A DNA stretch of 64,000 nt, from the NCBI GenBank assembly GCA_934462825.1, contig CAKSIP010000001.1:124001-188000 (forward strand), written 5' to 3'. This DNA is from an uncultured Eubacteriales bacterium. Lineage in GTDB: Bacteria > Bacillota > Clostridia > Oscillospirales > CAG-272. Made by a program: the position numbers and the translations under genes. Below the pieces are notes generated by a model, which saw only the letters and a program-made list of their open reading frames with translations, had not been told where the DNA came from and searched no databases. Positions within the stretch are counted from its first letter, which is position 1; every line of letters begins with the position of its first letter. Positions 54,671 through 64,000 of this stretch are shown piece by piece.

Positions 54671-56002
54671 ATGGGAAAGCCTGTAATCGCTATTGTAGGG
54701 CGTCCGAATGTAGGAAAAAGTACGCTTTTTAATAAATTGATCGGAGAACGTCGCTCGATCGTGGAGGACGTCCCCGGCGTAACGCGCGACCGTATCTACG
54801 GGGAAACCGAATGGAGAGGGCAAAAGCTGATTATCATTGATACCGGCGGCATTGAGCCGAAAAGCGAGGATGTCATTCTCTCTCAAATGAAAACGCAGGC
54901 CGAAATTGCCATCCAAACGGCCGACGTCATTGTTTTTATGTGCGATGTCAAGGCCGGGCTTTTGGCCGATGACCGGGATATTGCCATCATGCTCAAACGG
55001 AGCGGAAAGCCTGTGGTTCTCTGCGTGAACAAATGCGACAGCATAGGCTCTGCGCCGATGGCCTTTTACGAATTTTACGAGCTGGGGTTTGAGAAAGAAC
55101 CGATCCCTCTGTCTTCCTTGCATGGAACGGGCAGCGGCGATTTGTTGGACGCCGTCCTGAAGGTGCTGCCCGAAGCAAGCGAAACGGAGGAGGACGACGA
55201 CAGCATCAAAGTCGCCGTGATCGGAAAGCCCAATGCCGGCAAATCCTCGATCATCAACCGCATGGTGGGCGAAAACCGCGTGATCGTATCCGACGTGCCC
55301 GGCACCACCCGCGATGCGGTGGACACCTATGTGGAAAACAGCCACGGCAAGTACACGTTTATCGACACGGCCGGGATTCGCCGTTCCTCCAAAATTGATG
55401 ATAAAATCGAAAAATACAGCGTACTGCGCGCACACATGGCCGTGGAACGCGCCGATGTCTGCCTGATTATGGTGGACGCAAACGAAGGCGTCACCGAGCA
55501 GGATGAAAAAATTGCCGGCATTGCACACGAAGCCGGCACAGCCTGCATCATCGTCATGAACAAGTGGGACGCCGTGGAAAAGGACAATTCCACCTTCAAA
55601 AAGATGTCGGATGACGTCTATAAGGCTCTGTCCTACATGACCTACGCCCCGATTGCTTTTGTTTCCGCCAAAACCGGTCAGCGGGTGGACACGCTGTACG
55701 ATTTGATCAATTATGTCCAGGGACAGCGCTTGATGCGAGTCACTACCGGCATGCTCAACGATGTGCTCGGCGAAGCCACCATGCGCGTTCAACCGCCTTC
55801 GGACAAGGGAAAGCGTCTGAAAATTTACTATATGACGCAGATTCAGAATGCGCCTCCTACCTTTGTCATTTTCTGCAACAACACCGAGCTGTTTCATTTT
55901 TCGTATCAGCGTTATATTGAAAACTGCTTACGAAACACCTTCGGCTTCAAGGGCACTCCCATTCGGCTGATCATCCGTATGAAAGGCGATGAAAGCGTCT
56001 GA
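54671..56002 (+). CDS. der: Ribosome biogenesis GTPase Der (EngA)
   Basis: 443 residues from the ATG at 54671 with AAAGGAGG upstream. Two GTPase domains in tandem: first GRPNVGKST (10-18), DTGG and NKCD; second GKPNAGKSS, DTAGI and NKWD; then the C-terminal KH-like domain (about 360-443). It assembles the 50S subunit. 41 bases separate it from the DUF512 gene. Confidence 0.97.
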   Translation: MGKPVIAIVGRPNVGKSTLFNKLIGERRSIVEDVPGVTRDRIYGETEWRGQKLIIIDTGGIEPKSEDVILSQMKTQAEIAIQTADVIVFMCDVKAGLLADDRDIAIMLKRSGKPVVLCVNKCDSIGSAPMAFYEFYELGFEKEPIPLSSLHGTGSGDLLDAVLKVLPEASETEEDDDSIKVAVIGKPNAGKSSIINRMVGENRVIVSDVPGTTRDAVDTYVENSHGKYTFIDTAGIRRSSKIDDKIEKYSVLRAHMAVERADVCLIMVDANEGVTEQDEKIAGIAHEAGTACIIVMNKWDAVEKDNSTFKKMSDDVYKALSYMTYAPIAFVSAKTGQRVDTLYDLINYVQGQRLMRVTTGMLNDVLGEATMRVQPPSDKGKRLKIYYMTQIQNAPPTFVIFCNNTELFHFSYQRYIENCLRNTFGFKGTPIRLIIRMKGDESV

Positions 56003-57310
<1,308 letters not shown>

Positions 57311-57353
57311 TCAAGAATCAAGAATCGCCGAAACGCTTTTGCATATGACAAAA

Positions 57354-57398
57354 GGCGTGTTAAAAAACTCATTTTGAGTTTTTTAACACGCCCTTTTT
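57354..57398 (+). terminator. Terminator after obgE
   Basis: GGCGTGTTAAAAAACTCA / TGAGTTTTTTAACACGCC, an 18-base perfect stem, followed by CTTTTT. Related by core sequence to the palindrome at 28596. Confidence 0.9.
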
Positions 57399-57451
57399 GC
57401 AATCCATGCCGTTTGGGGGTGTCAACACCCCTTATGGCCGGATCGCTCGGA

Positions 57452-59002
57452 TCAATCCAATGCCAGCAACGATATGTTCAGCTTTCTCATCAGATTGTTC
57501 AGATTGTTTTTGGTGAAAGGCCCCATCACCACCGACCAAGGACGTCCCTTGGAAATAGCCTCGTTAGTCGGGTAGTCGGCCAGCACGTTCAGCTGCAAAT
57601 GGTAAATCCGTCCGATGTCAAAGGAGATCGAATCCCGAATGATTTCAAACATACCCATATACTCGCCGGTTACAGAGAGCTTGCCCTGATACGTTACTTC
57701 AAAGATCGCAGGCGTTGTCAGCGTTTTTCCGTAATATCCCATCGTCTGCATAACGGTTGCGGCGCGGTCGCCATCGGGCGATTTGCGGCAAATACCGTAA
57801 GCGGAAAATCCGTTGGCAATGCAGGTATAGTATCTTCCCTGCTCTTTATTCAGCATAGGCGAAGGAAGGATGCCGAATTTCACATCGCTTTTCTTCAGAC
57901 TTGCGCCGTACCCTGCCGTAGAAATACGGAAAATCGCACGGGAGTCAAGGAAAGCCGGATCAGCACTGTTGCTGTAGGTAGTGTCATTCAAAACGTCATT
58001 GGAATGTACCCACGCAATCATTTTGTCAATAAATTCTCCGAAGGTTTCTCCGAAAAATTCATCGGTAAAGCGGATGGCTTCTCCCTCTTTCTCGGACGGC
58101 TCTGCCAAACGGAAATTACAGCCCAAAACCAAGGCGTCCATATGGAAGAAAGCAAAAGCGGCTCCGAAGAAATCGTCGTCGGACTTGCCGTCTCCGCTCA
58201 TATCCTGATATACGCCGCTGGAGCAACGGATCAGATCGTCCAGCGTCCAATCCTTGTTGTTTACTTTGGCTACAAGATCGCCCACGCCAAACCTTTCCGC
58301 CAAATCCAGGTTGTAGTAGATGGCATACATCATATGAAGCAGGTTGGTGGAAATATCTCCGGAAATGAAGTACAAGCGGTCTTTAATCTTGTACTCACTT
58401 TGCATATCCTTCGGCCACCACTCCTTGCTGAAATCCAGGTTTTCGTACTCGTACAAGTCGGTCAGAAGGCCGCTCAGCGTGACAACGCCCATAGTACGGC
58501 CGTACGCCGAAACGATGTCAACCGGTGTATCGGGATTTTCAATGCGGCGGCTCAAAGCATCCGCAAATTCCTTTTGCTTGCTTCCGTCGCCCAGCTCTCT
58601 CGTGAAGTCCAATTCAACGTTAAGAAGCTGCTCGGTATAAAGATTTCTTTTATAAATAGCGTCCAGAATCGGATCGCCGTCGTTTTCCAAGCGATTTACT
58701 TCATATTCCGGGTATCCGGCGTCCCAGTGAAATACGTAAATGGTCGACTCTTGGTAATTCACATTGGGGATTCCGATTTTTTCAAACTCCGTCTTCGTAT
58801 CCGGCAGTGTCTCCGACGGTGTCGCCTCAGGCGTAGAGGAAGCGCCTGCGTTTTCGGTCTGAGAAGCCGAAGAGGTAGGTTCTCCGGAAACAATGGGGGT
58901 TTCCGATCCCGAAGGTTGGGGGTTCTTTGGTTTACAAGAAGTCACGCAACTGAGAAGCATAACCGTCGAAAGAAACAACAGAATGATTTTTTTCATTTTC
59001 AT
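57452..59002 (-). CDS. Lipoprotein solute-binding protein without linked permeases
   Basis: 516 residues from the ATG at 59002; TTG 59017 (MTKPVMKMKK) has a better ribosome binding site (AAGGAA) and may be the true start. A lipoprotein signal ends at VTSC, so the protein is tethered to the membrane. A Ser/Thr/Pro/Glu-rich linker (about 25-65) precedes a family 1 extracellular solute-binding fold (FADALSRRIENPDTPVDIVS, GYGASLKKSDVKFGILPSP, YTCIANGFSAYGICRKSPDG). Ligand unknown. It has its own promoter, and the neighbouring genes are not transporters. Confidence 0.85.
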   Translation of the reverse strand: MKMKKIILLFLSTVMLLSCVTSCKPKNPQPSGSETPIVSGEPTSSASQTENAGASSTPEATPSETLPDTKTEFEKIGIPNVNYQESTIYVFHWDAGYPEYEVNRLENDGDPILDAIYKRNLYTEQLLNVELDFTRELGDGSKQKEFADALSRRIENPDTPVDIVSAYGRTMGVVTLSGLLTDLYEYENLDFSKEWWPKDMQSEYKIKDRLYFISGDISTNLLHMMYAIYYNLDLAERFGVGDLVAKVNNKDWTLDDLIRCSSGVYQDMSGDGKSDDDFFGAAFAFFHMDALVLGCNFRLAEPSEKEGEAIRFTDEFFGETFGEFIDKMIAWVHSNDVLNDTTYSNSADPAFLDSRAIFRISTAGYGASLKKSDVKFGILPSPMLNKEQGRYYTCIANGFSAYGICRKSPDGDRAATVMQTMGYYGKTLTTPAIFEVTYQGKLSVTGEYMGMFEIIRDSISFDIGRIYHLQLNVLADYPTNEAISKGRPWSVVMGPFTKNNLNNLMRKLNISLLALD

Positions 59003-59113
59003 CACGGGTTTTGTCAAGCAAAATTCCTTTCTTGCATTTTTCAATGATTGCCTTTTGGGGACGCTTTCGGGCGCTCCCGCAAGGATCCGCACGAAAGGCA
59101 TTTCATTGCTTAC

Positions 59114-59142
59114 ATTTTAACATTTGATTTCCAAAATGTCAA
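59114..59142 (-). promoter_or_regulatory. Promoter for the lipoprotein
   Basis: Leftward TTGACA (59137-59142), 17-base spacer, TAAAAT (59114-59119) preceded by TGT. Confidence 0.75.
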
Positions 59143-59227
59143 GAGATTTCCCACTTTTCTTTTACTGTTCTTTTCCTGTATCTTACTCGACGTCAAAAAC
59201 GGGTTTTTCCCCTTGTTTTTCCCTCGT

Positions 59228-61600
59228 TTACTCGCCAAAATAGTTGATAGAGCTTTCCATTGTCAGATAAATGATATAGTCCGGCGACAGCGTTTGGAGA
59301 ACCTCGGCGGGGATTTCGGTTTGCCCTTCCTCCAGCACATACATCGTGCTGAAATGGCGTGCCATCAGATCCAGCGTCCGTGTAAGGCCGGCATCCCGAA
59401 CCACCACAGCCACCGGCAAATCGGGATCGCTATGCGTCACAAACTGCTTGGAACGAATCAAGGCACCCAGCGTTTTATCGTAATAGCTCAGCAAGCCGTC
59501 CAGCGCCGAGAAACGGACGTTCTTTTCGGCCACGCTTCCGCTCGGGAATCCAACGGCTGTGGACAGCGCACCGCCGGACGTATTGAAAATCTGCGTTTTG
59601 TATTTTTCAATGGGTTGCACGGTCAGCTCCGGGAAATCCTTTTGGATTTCCGCCATCAGCCCGGCGTAGATGAAATAATAGGCTGCATCCGTGTACAAAT
59701 CCGAGGTCTGCATGAACAATTTGTAGTCCGCCGAACATTCGCGCAACTTGTTGGTAAAGTCAAGCACCGTAGCGCCGGCGCCGGCCACGCTGAGCCTGTA
59801 AAGAGATCGGATGGTTTCCAGATCCTGCAATTGCTCGGTCAACGTCTGCGGCAATCCGTTCCGATACACCGACAGCTTTTCCGGGAAGATGCAATGAATC
59901 ACTCTTGTTTTTTCGTTGGAGGAGCTTTTCATCAAGAACGCCGTTTGATCCGCCAAGCGCCGGTTGAAATACTGAATCTGCGCGGCGTCGGGAATCCGGG
60001 TTTGGAAGTAGGAAGAACGATACAAAATCGAATTTTCCCCGACAAGCGCCGTTTTTTCCGAAACGTTCGGCACCATTTTCGTTTGCAGCGTCACAAGGCC
60101 GCTCCTGTTTTTCCCTTCCGCTTTGGCGCTGACGGCAATTTCCACATCCGTTATGCCATCCTCCACAGTCACCACGGCAAAAAAGCGCCCATCAAATTCT
60201 TTCACCGACAAATTTTTGATGCTTTCTCCGAAAAGCGTGACCTCGGCGCCGCTTTCCACGATACCCGTCACACAAACGGTGTTCTCGGTCATCTGCGTGC
60301 AAAGCACGTCGCGCGGCGTTGCGGTTGAGTAGGGGTTTTGCCCCGGATTCAGCCCCTCGTCGTAAGAGCTTGCCATCGGATCCCGAATCAGCGAATACAA
60401 TTCATCCTCATGGATAAACTGAATCACAATATCAGGATCGGCGTTTTCAAAGACGGCGCGGTTAAACACATGGCTGGTACGGTAAGAGGTCACTCCAAAC
60501 GTGTTGGAAAAATAGGGCATCAATTGGATTTTGTCCCACTCCTGCGTAACCTCCAGCAAGACCGAAGGCTCTAAGGGAATTTCTTTGCGATATTCCAGCT
60601 TGGTATACGTGGTTTCCAGATCCCCGAAAAGCTCCAGCGTGGTATATTTGTATTTATTGAACTCGGACAGAGAGATGGTTTCGTTCGGCAAGGTGGCCTC
60701 AATATGCGCCAGAGCGGCCGCCGTTTTTCCCATGGTGTAGTGCGTGTACATGCTGTACTCCGACACGTCGGAAATCCGCTCCGGGGGTACCGGGTTGCCC
60801 GGAATGGCCCTGACCGCGGCGGCATAGGCGTAATAGGCGCCGAGGGCGTTGAGCGTATTTTCCGTGTTGTTGTAAAGCAAACCATGCGACTTGACCGCTT
60901 GCAAAGGCTCGGAGAGGTTCAGAAAGGCGTCAAACCCCTTATATTCCAAATAAGCCTGCAATTGCAAAAGCATGGTGTTTTGGCTGATGCTTCCATAGCA
61001 ATCCGGCATGTTTTCACTGTAAACCGTTTGTGCATTGGGAATCACGGCCAAAAGATACGTACATCCATTGTTTTGATACGCCAGGCGCCGCATTTCCAAA
61101 TGCTGATAAAAGGACTCCAGCGTGCTTTGCGAGAGTAAATTTTCCCCCACATAATCCGCCGTATAATCATAGCCGAATTTGTTTTTCCCCGCCATAAACA
61201 AAAATCCGTTCTTTCCCCCAATCACCCGGTTGCCGAACGTATTTCCGAAAATCCGGTATTCCGCCACATAAATTTTCGAGGCAAAGGTTTTGTTTTTCAG
61301 GCACGCATCGTCGAACGACGAAAACACGCTGCGCTTGACCTTGGCATCGTCGAAGTATTTTCGGTTCATCGTGCCGCTCGGATCCAGCAGCAAAGAGAGC
61401 GCAAAGGAAACGGCCAGGGTGGCGATCACGCCGACAATGAGAACCGCCAGGATAGTATTCACCACGCGTTCCCGGCTCAGCTTTCCCTCTTTTTCGCTTG
61501 CGTTTTCGTTTTCTCTTTCGCTTTCGCTTTCGCTTTCGCTTTCGCTTACTTTTTTATTTTCGTTTTCTTTGTCTCTATCCATTTCGGATTCATAGCCCAT
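59228..61600 (-). CDS. Two-domain AlgX/DHHW-like protein, catalytic motifs lost
   Basis: 790 residues; AAGGAGAGG before the ATG. Cytoplasmic tail with SE repeats (about 18-30), one TM (about 48-72), then two extracellular SGNH/AlgX-like halves (about 115-400 and 500-790). Each keeps the family framework: GGKNGFLFMAG and LALPNAQT-like AVIPNAQTVYSENMPD; then ENSILYRSSYFQ and HCIFPEKLSVYRNGLP. The Asp-His pair before GAY is replaced (NNTENTLNALGAYYAY; TSDLYTDAAYYFIY). The Ser of the GDS motif is also missing (VVRDAGLTRTL). It is probably non-catalytic, perhaps a surface or polymer-binding partner of the MBOAT protein. Confidence 0.75.
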   Translation of the reverse strand: MGYESEMDRDKENENKKVSESESESESERENENASEKEGKLSRERVVNTILAVLIVGVIATLAVSFALSLLLDPSGTMNRKYFDDAKVKRSVFSSFDDACLKNKTFASKIYVAEYRIFGNTFGNRVIGGKNGFLFMAGKNKFGYDYTADYVGENLLSQSTLESFYQHLEMRRLAYQNNGCTYLLAVIPNAQTVYSENMPDCYGSISQNTMLLQLQAYLEYKGFDAFLNLSEPLQAVKSHGLLYNNTENTLNALGAYYAYAAAVRAIPGNPVPPERISDVSEYSMYTHYTMGKTAAALAHIEATLPNETISLSEFNKYKYTTLELFGDLETTYTKLEYRKEIPLEPSVLLEVTQEWDKIQLMPYFSNTFGVTSYRTSHVFNRAVFENADPDIVIQFIHEDELYSLIRDPMASSYDEGLNPGQNPYSTATPRDVLCTQMTENTVCVTGIVESGAEVTLFGESIKNLSVKEFDGRFFAVVTVEDGITDVEIAVSAKAEGKNRSGLVTLQTKMVPNVSEKTALVGENSILYRSSYFQTRIPDAAQIQYFNRRLADQTAFLMKSSSNEKTRVIHCIFPEKLSVYRNGLPQTLTEQLQDLETIRSLYRLSVAGAGATVLDFTNKLRECSADYKLFMQTSDLYTDAAYYFIYAGLMAEIQKDFPELTVQPIEKYKTQIFNTSGGALSTAVGFPSGSVAEKNVRFSALDGLLSYYDKTLGALIRSKQFVTHSDPDLPVAVVVRDAGLTRTLDLMARHFSTMYVLEEGQTEIPAEVLQTLSPDYIIYLTMESSINYFGE
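61516..61552. repeat. Six-base tandem repeat encoding Ser-Glu
   Basis: Repeats of TTTCGC (leftward GCGAAA) in the 5' end of the AlgX-like gene encode SESESESE. The number of units could vary and change the tail length without a frameshift. Confidence 0.85.
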
Positions 61601-61672
61601 AAAAGAACCTCTCCTTCATCCAAATTTATTTTTGCGACGGGGTTCGCCGCCTCCCTCTCGCGGTTAACACGC

Positions 61673-63154
61673 TCACACAAAGAGGAAGCCGAAGGCCTCT
61701 GTCGTCAGCTCCGGGAACTGCGGCAGAAACAGCACCAACGCCATCACGTAAAGCGCCGTTGTCAGAACAACGCAGGCGATCCGCCATATGACGTAAACTA
61801 TGGGTTCGTCGCTGTCATAGCAAAGCCCTTGCCCCACGGATTTCAAGGCAAAAGCCCGTCTGGCTCCTCCGATAAAGAGAGCGGACAGCAGGGGAATCAG
61901 CACGTACTTTGCGTTGCTCAGCACGGCGCGGGCCTTATAAGACAGCGCAAAGATGTCCGCCGAAAACGCCTTTTTCAGCAAAGCGGCAAAATTGGCAGGC
62001 GTATTCAGAATCACGAAGAACCAAAAGAGTGAAAAGAGCAGCAAAGTGCCCGTCCATCCGATCACACGCCCGGCGATTTTCGGCTCTGTATGCCTTTTTT
62101 TCATCCCGTCCACGGTCGTATTATCGCCCGCCTCCGCTTTCTTTTCGCCCTTATGCTTTGCGCCAAACAAAAAGCACAAAGCCATTATCGAAAGAAAAGG
62201 CCAAAGCACAAGCGCCGCGGAAAGCGAATGGGCAAACAGAAACGCATGGCAGGCGCCCACCACAAGCCCCGTCAGCAGTCTTCCTGCCGTTGAGCCTTTG
62301 GTTCGCGTCAGAAGGGGGCGCGCCACGTACTGAACGAAGAAGCCATAAAAGCTGATAAAAGATCGTTTGATATAGTGAAAAGGGGTAATCGCGGCCAGAG
62401 GCGCGTTAAAGTCCTCGCCCACGGGGAAGCCGAGCAAATGGCAGATTCCCACGGCCATATCGGAATACCCCGAGAAAAAGCTGTAGGCGCACACCCCGCC
62501 GACCAGCATCAGCAAAAGCACGGTGCACAGGCCGATCTGATTTTCGGCTTCCGCCAAAATCAAATCGCTTCCCTGCTTCAAGACAGCGCCAATCATCAGA
62601 CACTTGGCAAAGCCGAGGAAAAAGCGAAGCAAGCCTTTCACCGAAAAGGCCATCGTGGGCTTGGCATGATCGGCCATTTTCACAAAATCGCCGTACCGAA
62701 GGATCGGGCCAACCAACAAAACCGGGAAAAAGCTGACGTAAGTCAGCGCGTCCCACGGACTGTCGGGCGTTCTTCCCTCTTTGTTCCGAATGTCGGAGCA
62801 AAGAGAAATCACGGCCGCCAGAAGGATCAGAAGGCCGGTTCCGATAAATTTCGAGCCCCATGCGGTCAGGCGAAGCACCAGCACCGCCACGGCCGCCACG
62901 CCGGCCGCCCCTTGCAAAATAGCAAGAATCCGGACGTTTTTGGTGTTCCGATAAAAATGCACCGAGAGAACGGTAGCCCAAAAGATCACCGCCGCAAAAA
63001 GAAGGCTGTAGGGGCGATTCAGATTCACGCAAATCAGAAACGCCAAGGAAATCACAGGCAACACGCTCACACGCTTATAAGGGGGAACCAACACATAAAC
63101 CGCCATGGCCAGCGGCATGAAGATAAACATAAAGGAGGGGGAGAGAAAGGTCAT
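61673..63154 (-). CDS. MBOAT (AlgI/DltB-like) protein lacking conserved histidines
   Basis: 493 residues; AGGAAAGG before the ATG. Polytopic, about 11-12 TMs. AlgI/DltB-like features: FFPVLLVGPILRYGDF and FFSGYSDMAVGICHLLGFP followed by FNAPL. Where active members have RRWHISLS, this reads KRSFISFYG; where they have the catalytic WHG, it reads GLVVGACH. Both invariant histidines are absent, so acyl transfer is unlikely by the usual mechanism. A His three residues later (GACH) is a weak alternative. It lies 72 bases upstream of the AlgX-like partner. Confidence 0.8.
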   Translation of the reverse strand: MTFLSPSFMFIFMPLAMAVYVLVPPYKRVSVLPVISLAFLICVNLNRPYSLLFAAVIFWATVLSVHFYRNTKNVRILAILQGAAGVAAVAVLVLRLTAWGSKFIGTGLLILLAAVISLCSDIRNKEGRTPDSPWDALTYVSFFPVLLVGPILRYGDFVKMADHAKPTMAFSVKGLLRFFLGFAKCLMIGAVLKQGSDLILAEAENQIGLCTVLLLMLVGGVCAYSFFSGYSDMAVGICHLLGFPVGEDFNAPLAAITPFHYIKRSFISFYGFFVQYVARPLLTRTKGSTAGRLLTGLVVGACHAFLFAHSLSAALVLWPFLSIMALCFLFGAKHKGEKKAEAGDNTTVDGMKKRHTEPKIAGRVIGWTGTLLLFSLFWFFVILNTPANFAALLKKAFSADIFALSYKARAVLSNAKYVLIPLLSALFIGGARRAFALKSVGQGLCYDSDEPIVYVIWRIACVVLTTALYVMALVLFLPQFPELTTEAFGFLFV

Positions 63155-63185
63155 AGCTTTGTTCCTTTCCTAAGCAAAATTGGTA

Positions 63186-63216
63186 AAAAGCCGCCGCGGC
63201 CGAATGCCGTGGCGGC
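63186..63216 (-). terminator. GC-rich hairpin with T-run upstream of the MBOAT gene
   Basis: GCCGCCACGG...CCGCGGCGGC, followed leftward by TTTTTACC. It fits an intrinsic terminator for the gene at 63330, or an attenuator within the MBOAT leader. Confidence 0.7.
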
Positions 63217-63224
63217 TTGACAAT

Positions 63225-63253
63225 ATGATACCACAGGGAGCGGCATCTTGCAA
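63225..63253 (-). promoter_or_regulatory. Possible promoter for the MBOAT unit
   Basis: Leftward TTGCAA (63248-63253), 17-base spacer, TATCAT (63225-63230) preceded by TGG. The start would be at the base of the hairpin 63186-63216. Confidence 0.55.
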
Positions 63254-63329
63254 GTTTTTTTTGAAATATGCGTGTCTACCCTGCTTTTTCTTGGCAAAAT
63301 GCCGTGTTTTTTATCCTTTTCGGGGGCTT

Positions 63330-64000
63330 TCACAGAAATTTCGTTTGGTAAAACACGTAGCTTCGCCCTTCTCTTTGTTCACTGCGCGTCAAAAGCCCCA
63401 AAGTACAGAGCGTTTTGAGGGCCGCGTACAGCTTTTTGCCGCGCATTTTCAGGGTTTTTGACGCCTCGCTTGCCGTAAACTTAGCAGGCAGGCTTTCCGG
63501 CATCAGCTCCTCGGCCAGCGCCCTTGCGTTTCCGCGGAGAATCTCCGAAAGCGACGCCGGGATCCTTTCATACCGGTGGGAGCCTTTCTTTTTGTCGCCG
63601 CTCCAACCGTCCAGAAGCCGATATTCGCAAAGCTCCAAAAGCGGCACCTCAAACGTAAGGCGGGGATGCTCCAAAAATTTCGAAATCCAAAACATTTCCG
63701 GCAAAATTTCCCGTCCGCTCCCCCGTTTCGGAGAGCGCCGATGTCCGCTCACGTTGCCGTCCTCCGGCGAAATCCAGCACAACCACTTCACGGCCGCCAC
63801 CGGATAAACCACCGTCACCGAAAAATCGGTATGCAAAAGATAAAATTCAAGCTTCCGTTTCAGGGCCAAAAAGCTTCCGGTTTGAATTTCATAAATGCGC
63901 CCCTCCCGGCAGATGTCGGCAATATAGCCGCCTCGTCCCGATTCGGCGCGCCGCGGTTCCTCCCCGGCCTCGCTTGGGAGGCGCGCGCTGCCGTCGGGGC
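63330..64000 (-). CDS. DUF8091-like protein, N-terminus outside window
   Basis: About 223 codons open to the right edge; the start is not visible. It contains GGYIADICREGRIYEIQTG, LEFYLLHTDFSVTVVYPVAAVKWLCW, RRSPKRGSGREILPEM and LLDGWSGDKKKGSHRYER, then a C-terminal winged-helix-like segment (FTASEASKTLKMRGKKLYAALKTL). This resembles clostridial DUF8091 proteins, whose N-terminal part has acidic and Gln residues like a PD-(D/E)XK nuclease fold. Function unknown. Confidence 0.75.
   Translation of the reverse strand, partial: PDGSARLPSEAGEEPRRAESGRGGYIADICREGRIYEIQTGSFLALKRKLEFYLLHTDFSVTVVYPVAAVKWLCWISPEDGNVSGHRRSPKRGSGREILPEMFWISKFLEHPRLTFEVPLLELCEYRLLDGWSGDKKKGSHRYERIPASLSEILRGNARALAEELMPESLPAKFTASEASKTLKMRGKKLYAALKTLCTLGLLTRSEQREGRSYVFYQTKFL

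Noticed and set aside
61516..61552. Ser-Glu repeat as a mobile or CRISPR element
   Set aside because: It is an in-frame simple repeat inside a coding region.

Overview
The window reads as a chromosomal segment of a spore-forming member of the class Clostridia (Bacillota). The evidence is a T-box leader in front of pheST, an IspH-ribosomal protein S1 fusion, a MecA-type adaptor, a SipL-like DUF3794/LysM spore protein, an RpiR regulator, DUF6062, DUF512 next to der, and AAGGAG-type ribosome binding sites. I see no rRNA, tRNA, CRISPR array, prophage, transposase or integrase. The assignment to Clostridia is inference from gene content; I cannot name the genus.

Layout. 1-518 is the start of a beta-galactosidase running off the left edge. 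599-9111 is a leftward block of aminoacyl-tRNA synthetase genes (pheT, pheS with a Phe T-box, glnS, gltX) plus a DUF1294 membrane protein and a metallo-hydrolase. 9492-15131 is a leftward operon: RpiR regulator, BaiN-type flavoprotein, cmk, plsC and the ispH-S1 fusion, with tight ATGA overlaps. A rightward uracil permease (15681-17081) follows a leader carrying its own terminator-like hairpin. 17183-30780 is mixed housekeeping: GNAT, a MurE-like ligase with a small coupled partner, radical SAM proteins, a MocR-family aminotransferase, asnS, a DinG/XPD-like helicase, mecA, uracil-DNA glycosylase and a CYTH protein.

31791-45180 is the most distinctive region: a seven-gene leftward transport operon with one very large secreted solute-binding protein, two pairs of ABC permeases, a membrane-anchored NHL/TPR/Yip1 fusion and a 1278-residue secreted DUF5696-like protein, but no ATPase gene. 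About 1.1 kb of AT-rich non-coding DNA separates it from 46295-52115, which holds the SipL-like protein, nnrD, a VanY-type carboxypeptidase, mnmM and DUF6062. 52268-57310 runs rightward: ogg, DUF512, der, obgE. The right end (57452-64000) runs leftward: an orphan lipoprotein solute-binding protein, a two-domain AlgX/DHHW-like surface protein and an MBOAT protein that both appear to have lost their catalytic residues, and a truncated DUF8091-like gene.

Regulation. Most promoters I can draw have a spacer of exactly 17 bases and an extended -10 (TGn immediately before the -10 hexamer). Two such promoters face each other between DUF6062 and ogg. Several long terminator palindromes share near-identical cores across the window. 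The best candidates for something undescribed are the transport operon and the apparently catalytically dead MBOAT/AlgX-like pair.
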